Shown here: positions 62,248 to 64,000 of the stretch, one piece after another
Position numbering within the stretch: position 1 is the stretch's first letter
Layout: each line of letters begins with the position of its first letter
Source: an uncultured Aquimarina sp.
Lineage (GTDB): Bacteria; Bacteroidota; Bacteroidia; Flavobacteriales; Flavobacteriaceae
Assembly: GCA_947498815.1 (NCBI GenBank)
Contig: CANMLU010000001.1
Span: 248,001-312,000 of the forward strand
Length of the DNA stretch: 64,000 nucleotides
Direction of reading: 5' to 3'
Program-made: the position numbers and the translations under genes
Notes under the pieces: generated by a model
The model's input: only the letters and a program-made list of their open reading frames with translations
Database searches by the model: none
Told to the model about the DNA's origin: nothing

Positions 62248-62889
62248 ATGCCAAATGCAGTTGAGGCAAAATCAAAAAAGATATTCATCACAGGGATAGG
62301 TACAGATGTAGGAAAAACGATAGCGTCTGCAATTGTGGTTGAAGCATTACACGCGGATTATTTTAAACCGATACAAGCAGGAGATTTAGAATTCTCGGAT
62401 ACAGATAAAGTAAAGAACCTGGTGTCCAATACAAAGTCAAAATTTCACGATAATAGTTATGCATTAAAAACACCTATGAGCCCACATGCGGCAGCGGCTA
62501 TAGATGGAGTAGCTATAGAATTAGATACTATAAAACTTCCCAAGTCAAAAAATCATTTGGTTATTGAAGGAGCGGGGGGTTTACTGGTGCCGATCAATGA
62601 TGAACATACAATTTTGGATATTATGCAGCCAGATTATAAGGTGATAGTAATTTCCAGGCATTATTTGGGGAGCATTAATCATACCTTGATGACAATTAGG
62701 ATCTTAAATGAACGAGGTTATAATGTATCTGTAATTTTTAATGGAGCGGAGCATAAATCTACCGAAGACATTATCGAAAAAATGACAGGCGTGGAAGTAG
62801 TAGGTAGAATTGATAACGAACCCTATTTTGATAAAAGGGTTATACAGGAATATGCTGAGTTATTTAGAGAAAAATTGATGACTCTTTGA
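62248..62889 (+). CDS. bioD: Dethiobiotin synthetase
   Basis: 213 residues. ATP-dependent ring closure of DAPA with CO2. P-loop GIGTDVGKT (16-24), substrate region YFKPIQAGD, LKTPMSPHAAAA, and VIEGAGGLLVPI. Starts 11 nt after bioF. Operon position and order support the assignment. Confidence 0.96.
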   Translation: MPNAVEAKSKKIFITGIGTDVGKTIASAIVVEALHADYFKPIQAGDLEFSDTDKVKNLVSNTKSKFHDNSYALKTPMSPHAAAAIDGVAIELDTIKLPKSKNHLVIEGAGGLLVPINDEHTILDIMQPDYKVIVISRHYLGSINHTLMTIRILNERGYNVSVIFNGAEHKSTEDIIEKMTGVEVVGRIDNEPYFDKRVIQEYAELFREKLMTL

Positions 62890-62915
62890 TTTTTACCAGA
62901 ACAAATACGATCAAA

Positions 62916-63464
62916 ATGAAACCAAGGTTAATCATATTATCGGATTTATGGGGAGTACAAAAATCAGAATGGTTGCAGGAGTATGACAAAATATTAAGCT
63001 CGGATTTTGATGTAAATATTTACGATAGTTGTGCTTTAGGAGAAGTTGATTTGTCTATAGCCACGGAAATTGGAATACATGAACAGTTCATTAATTATGG
63101 AATAACTACGGCAATTAAAAACCTTTTGACAACTGAAACGCAAAAAGTAAATGTATTAGCCTTTAGTATAGGAGGAGTAATCGCATGGAAAGCGGCTTTA
63201 AAAGGATTGCAAGTTGATAATTTTTATGCAATATCTTCGACAAGACTAAGATATGAAACACAGAAACCATATTGTCAAATTAAGCTTTATTATGGAGGAA
63301 ACGATATACATAAACCAAATAAGGAATGGTTTGAAAAAATGAATGTCAAAAATGAAGTCCATCTAGATTATGATCATCAGATGTATGCCATGAGCGACTG
63401 TGTGTATAAGGTAAGCAATGAAATTATTAATGATTTGGCAACTTGTAAGAATAAAAGAATATGA
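62916..63464 (+). CDS. Small alpha/beta-hydrolase-like protein in the biotin operon
   Basis: 182 residues from ATG 62916; the longer reading starts at a TTG within bioD. Nucleophile elbow AFSIGG (Ser84) and strands LIILSDLWG, VNVLAFS, IKLYYGG point to an alpha/beta-hydrolase fold. Candidate acid/His residues are in YYGGNDIH and LDYDHQMY. It lies between bioD and bioA and overlaps the bioA start by 2 nt, so it is likely the enzyme that releases pimeloyl from its methyl ester (a BioH/BioG analogue; inference). Confidence 0.82.
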   Translation: MKPRLIILSDLWGVQKSEWLQEYDKILSSDFDVNIYDSCALGEVDLSIATEIGIHEQFINYGITTAIKNLLTTETQKVNVLAFSIGGVIAWKAALKGLQVDNFYAISSTRLRYETQKPYCQIKLYYGGNDIHKPNKEWFEKMNVKNEVHLDYDHQMYAMSDCVYKVSNEIINDLATCKNKRI

Positions 63465-64000
63465 ACCTAAGAGAACGAGATAAAAAACATCTTTGGCATC
63501 CGCTTACTCAACATAAGATCCATCCAGAGGCTTTACCTATTGTTAAAGCAAAAGGAGCATTGTTATTTGATGAAGATGGTAAAAGCTATATCGATGGGAT
63601 CGCATCTTGGTACACCGCTATGTATGGGCATTGCAATGAATATATCCTTAAGAAGGTACAGCTACAAATGCAAGAATTGGATCAGATTGTATTTGCTGGA
63701 TTTACCCATGAACCGGCCATCAAATTATCAGAAGAATTAATCAAAATTTTACCCAAAAATCAAGAAAAGATATTCTTTTCGGATAACGGTTCTACGGCCA
63801 ATGAAGTCGGTATTAAAATGGCCTTGCAATACCATTTTAATAAAGGTGAAAAAAGGAATACAATTATCGCTTTCGAGGATGGTTTTCATGGTGATACTTT
63901 TGGAGCTATGTCGGCTTCGGGGTTATCAGTTTATAATGGTCCGTTTGAAGATTTTTTTATTGATGTGAAACGTATTCCAACTCCAAATGCGGATAATATC
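63463..64000 (+). CDS. bioA: Adenosylmethionine-8-amino-7-oxononanoate aminotransferase (partial)
   Basis: Starts at ATG 63463, overlapping the previous stop (ATGA), and runs off the window after 179 codons. The start MNLRERDKKHLWHPLTQHKI is typical of BioA (HLWHPLTQ). Further on are DGIASWYTAMYGHCN, AGFTHEPAIKLSEEL, FSDNGSTANEVGIKMALQYHFNKG and FEDGFHGDTFGAMSASG. It is a PLP-dependent class III aminotransferase. The PLP Lys lies beyond the window. Confidence 0.95.

Overview
The window looks like a chromosomal segment of a marine Flavobacteriaceae, most like Aquimarina or a close relative (inference from gene content; no 16S rRNA is present). Supporting signs are low GC, TAnnTTTG-type -7 promoter boxes, almost no Shine-Dalgarno sequences, type IX secretion (T9SS) C-terminal sorting domains, several TonB-dependent receptors, DUF4270/DUF4097 proteins, an IleRS of the long eukaryote-like type, and atpD-atpC lying apart from the other ATP synthase genes. 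No tRNA, rRNA, CRISPR array or complete transposon was seen.

Layout. 1-7373 (minus strand): end of lspA, then an ECF sigma factor / anti-sigma factor / two DUF4097 surface proteins operon, then a zinc-less DksA-like protein and ileS. 7374-9714: an accessory island of five short double-glycine-leader, cysteine-rich peptide genes with repeated 46-nt control elements and two related terminators. It converges on a TonB-dependent receptor gene (9715-12069) that is divergent from a MarR regulator. 12879-18739: nitrilase, Ig-like lipoprotein, comF, coiled-coil protein, glyS. 18982-25742: T9SS adhesin-like protein, lipoproteins, a small ABC module, xth, OmpA lipoprotein. 26044-29979: small exported proteins, a signal-peptidase-like mini protein, DUF434, a MITE-like palindromic element and an aldo/keto reductase. 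29980-34846 (minus): radA, a dead-esterase-like TPR protein, a flippase-like protein, panD, panC. 34959-39373: GT5 N-domain protein, DUF4270 lipoprotein, glmS. 39824-47332: two paralogous TonB receptors followed by a GDSL-like lipoprotein. 47388-51767: sterol desaturase, BASS transporter, atpD, atpC. 51829-52160: a decayed gene end. 52449-58535: T9SS protein, then a propeller lipoprotein / MbnP / MbnH operon. 58565-60917 (minus): M61 peptidase and GNAT. 61076-64000: biotin operon bioF-bioD-hydrolase-bioA, running off the window.

The most unusual region is the peptide array. All five leaders are exactly 25 residues ending in GG. Three cores share the spacing C-x6-CC-x9-C-x4-C-x4/5-C. Three genes are preceded at nearly constant distance by the same 46-nt element. 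The array shows signs of block duplication that copied the terminator and the 3' tail of a neighbouring TonB receptor, which suggests peptides and receptor have evolved as one module. No C39 exporter or modification enzyme is visible in the window, so export and function remain open.

Other points of interest are a palindromic repeat that also sits in frame inside bioF, a dispersed repeat of about 65 bp upstream of two lipoprotein genes, a predicted esterase with Asp in place of the nucleophilic Ser, and a copper-type MbnP/MbnH pair with a partner lipoprotein.
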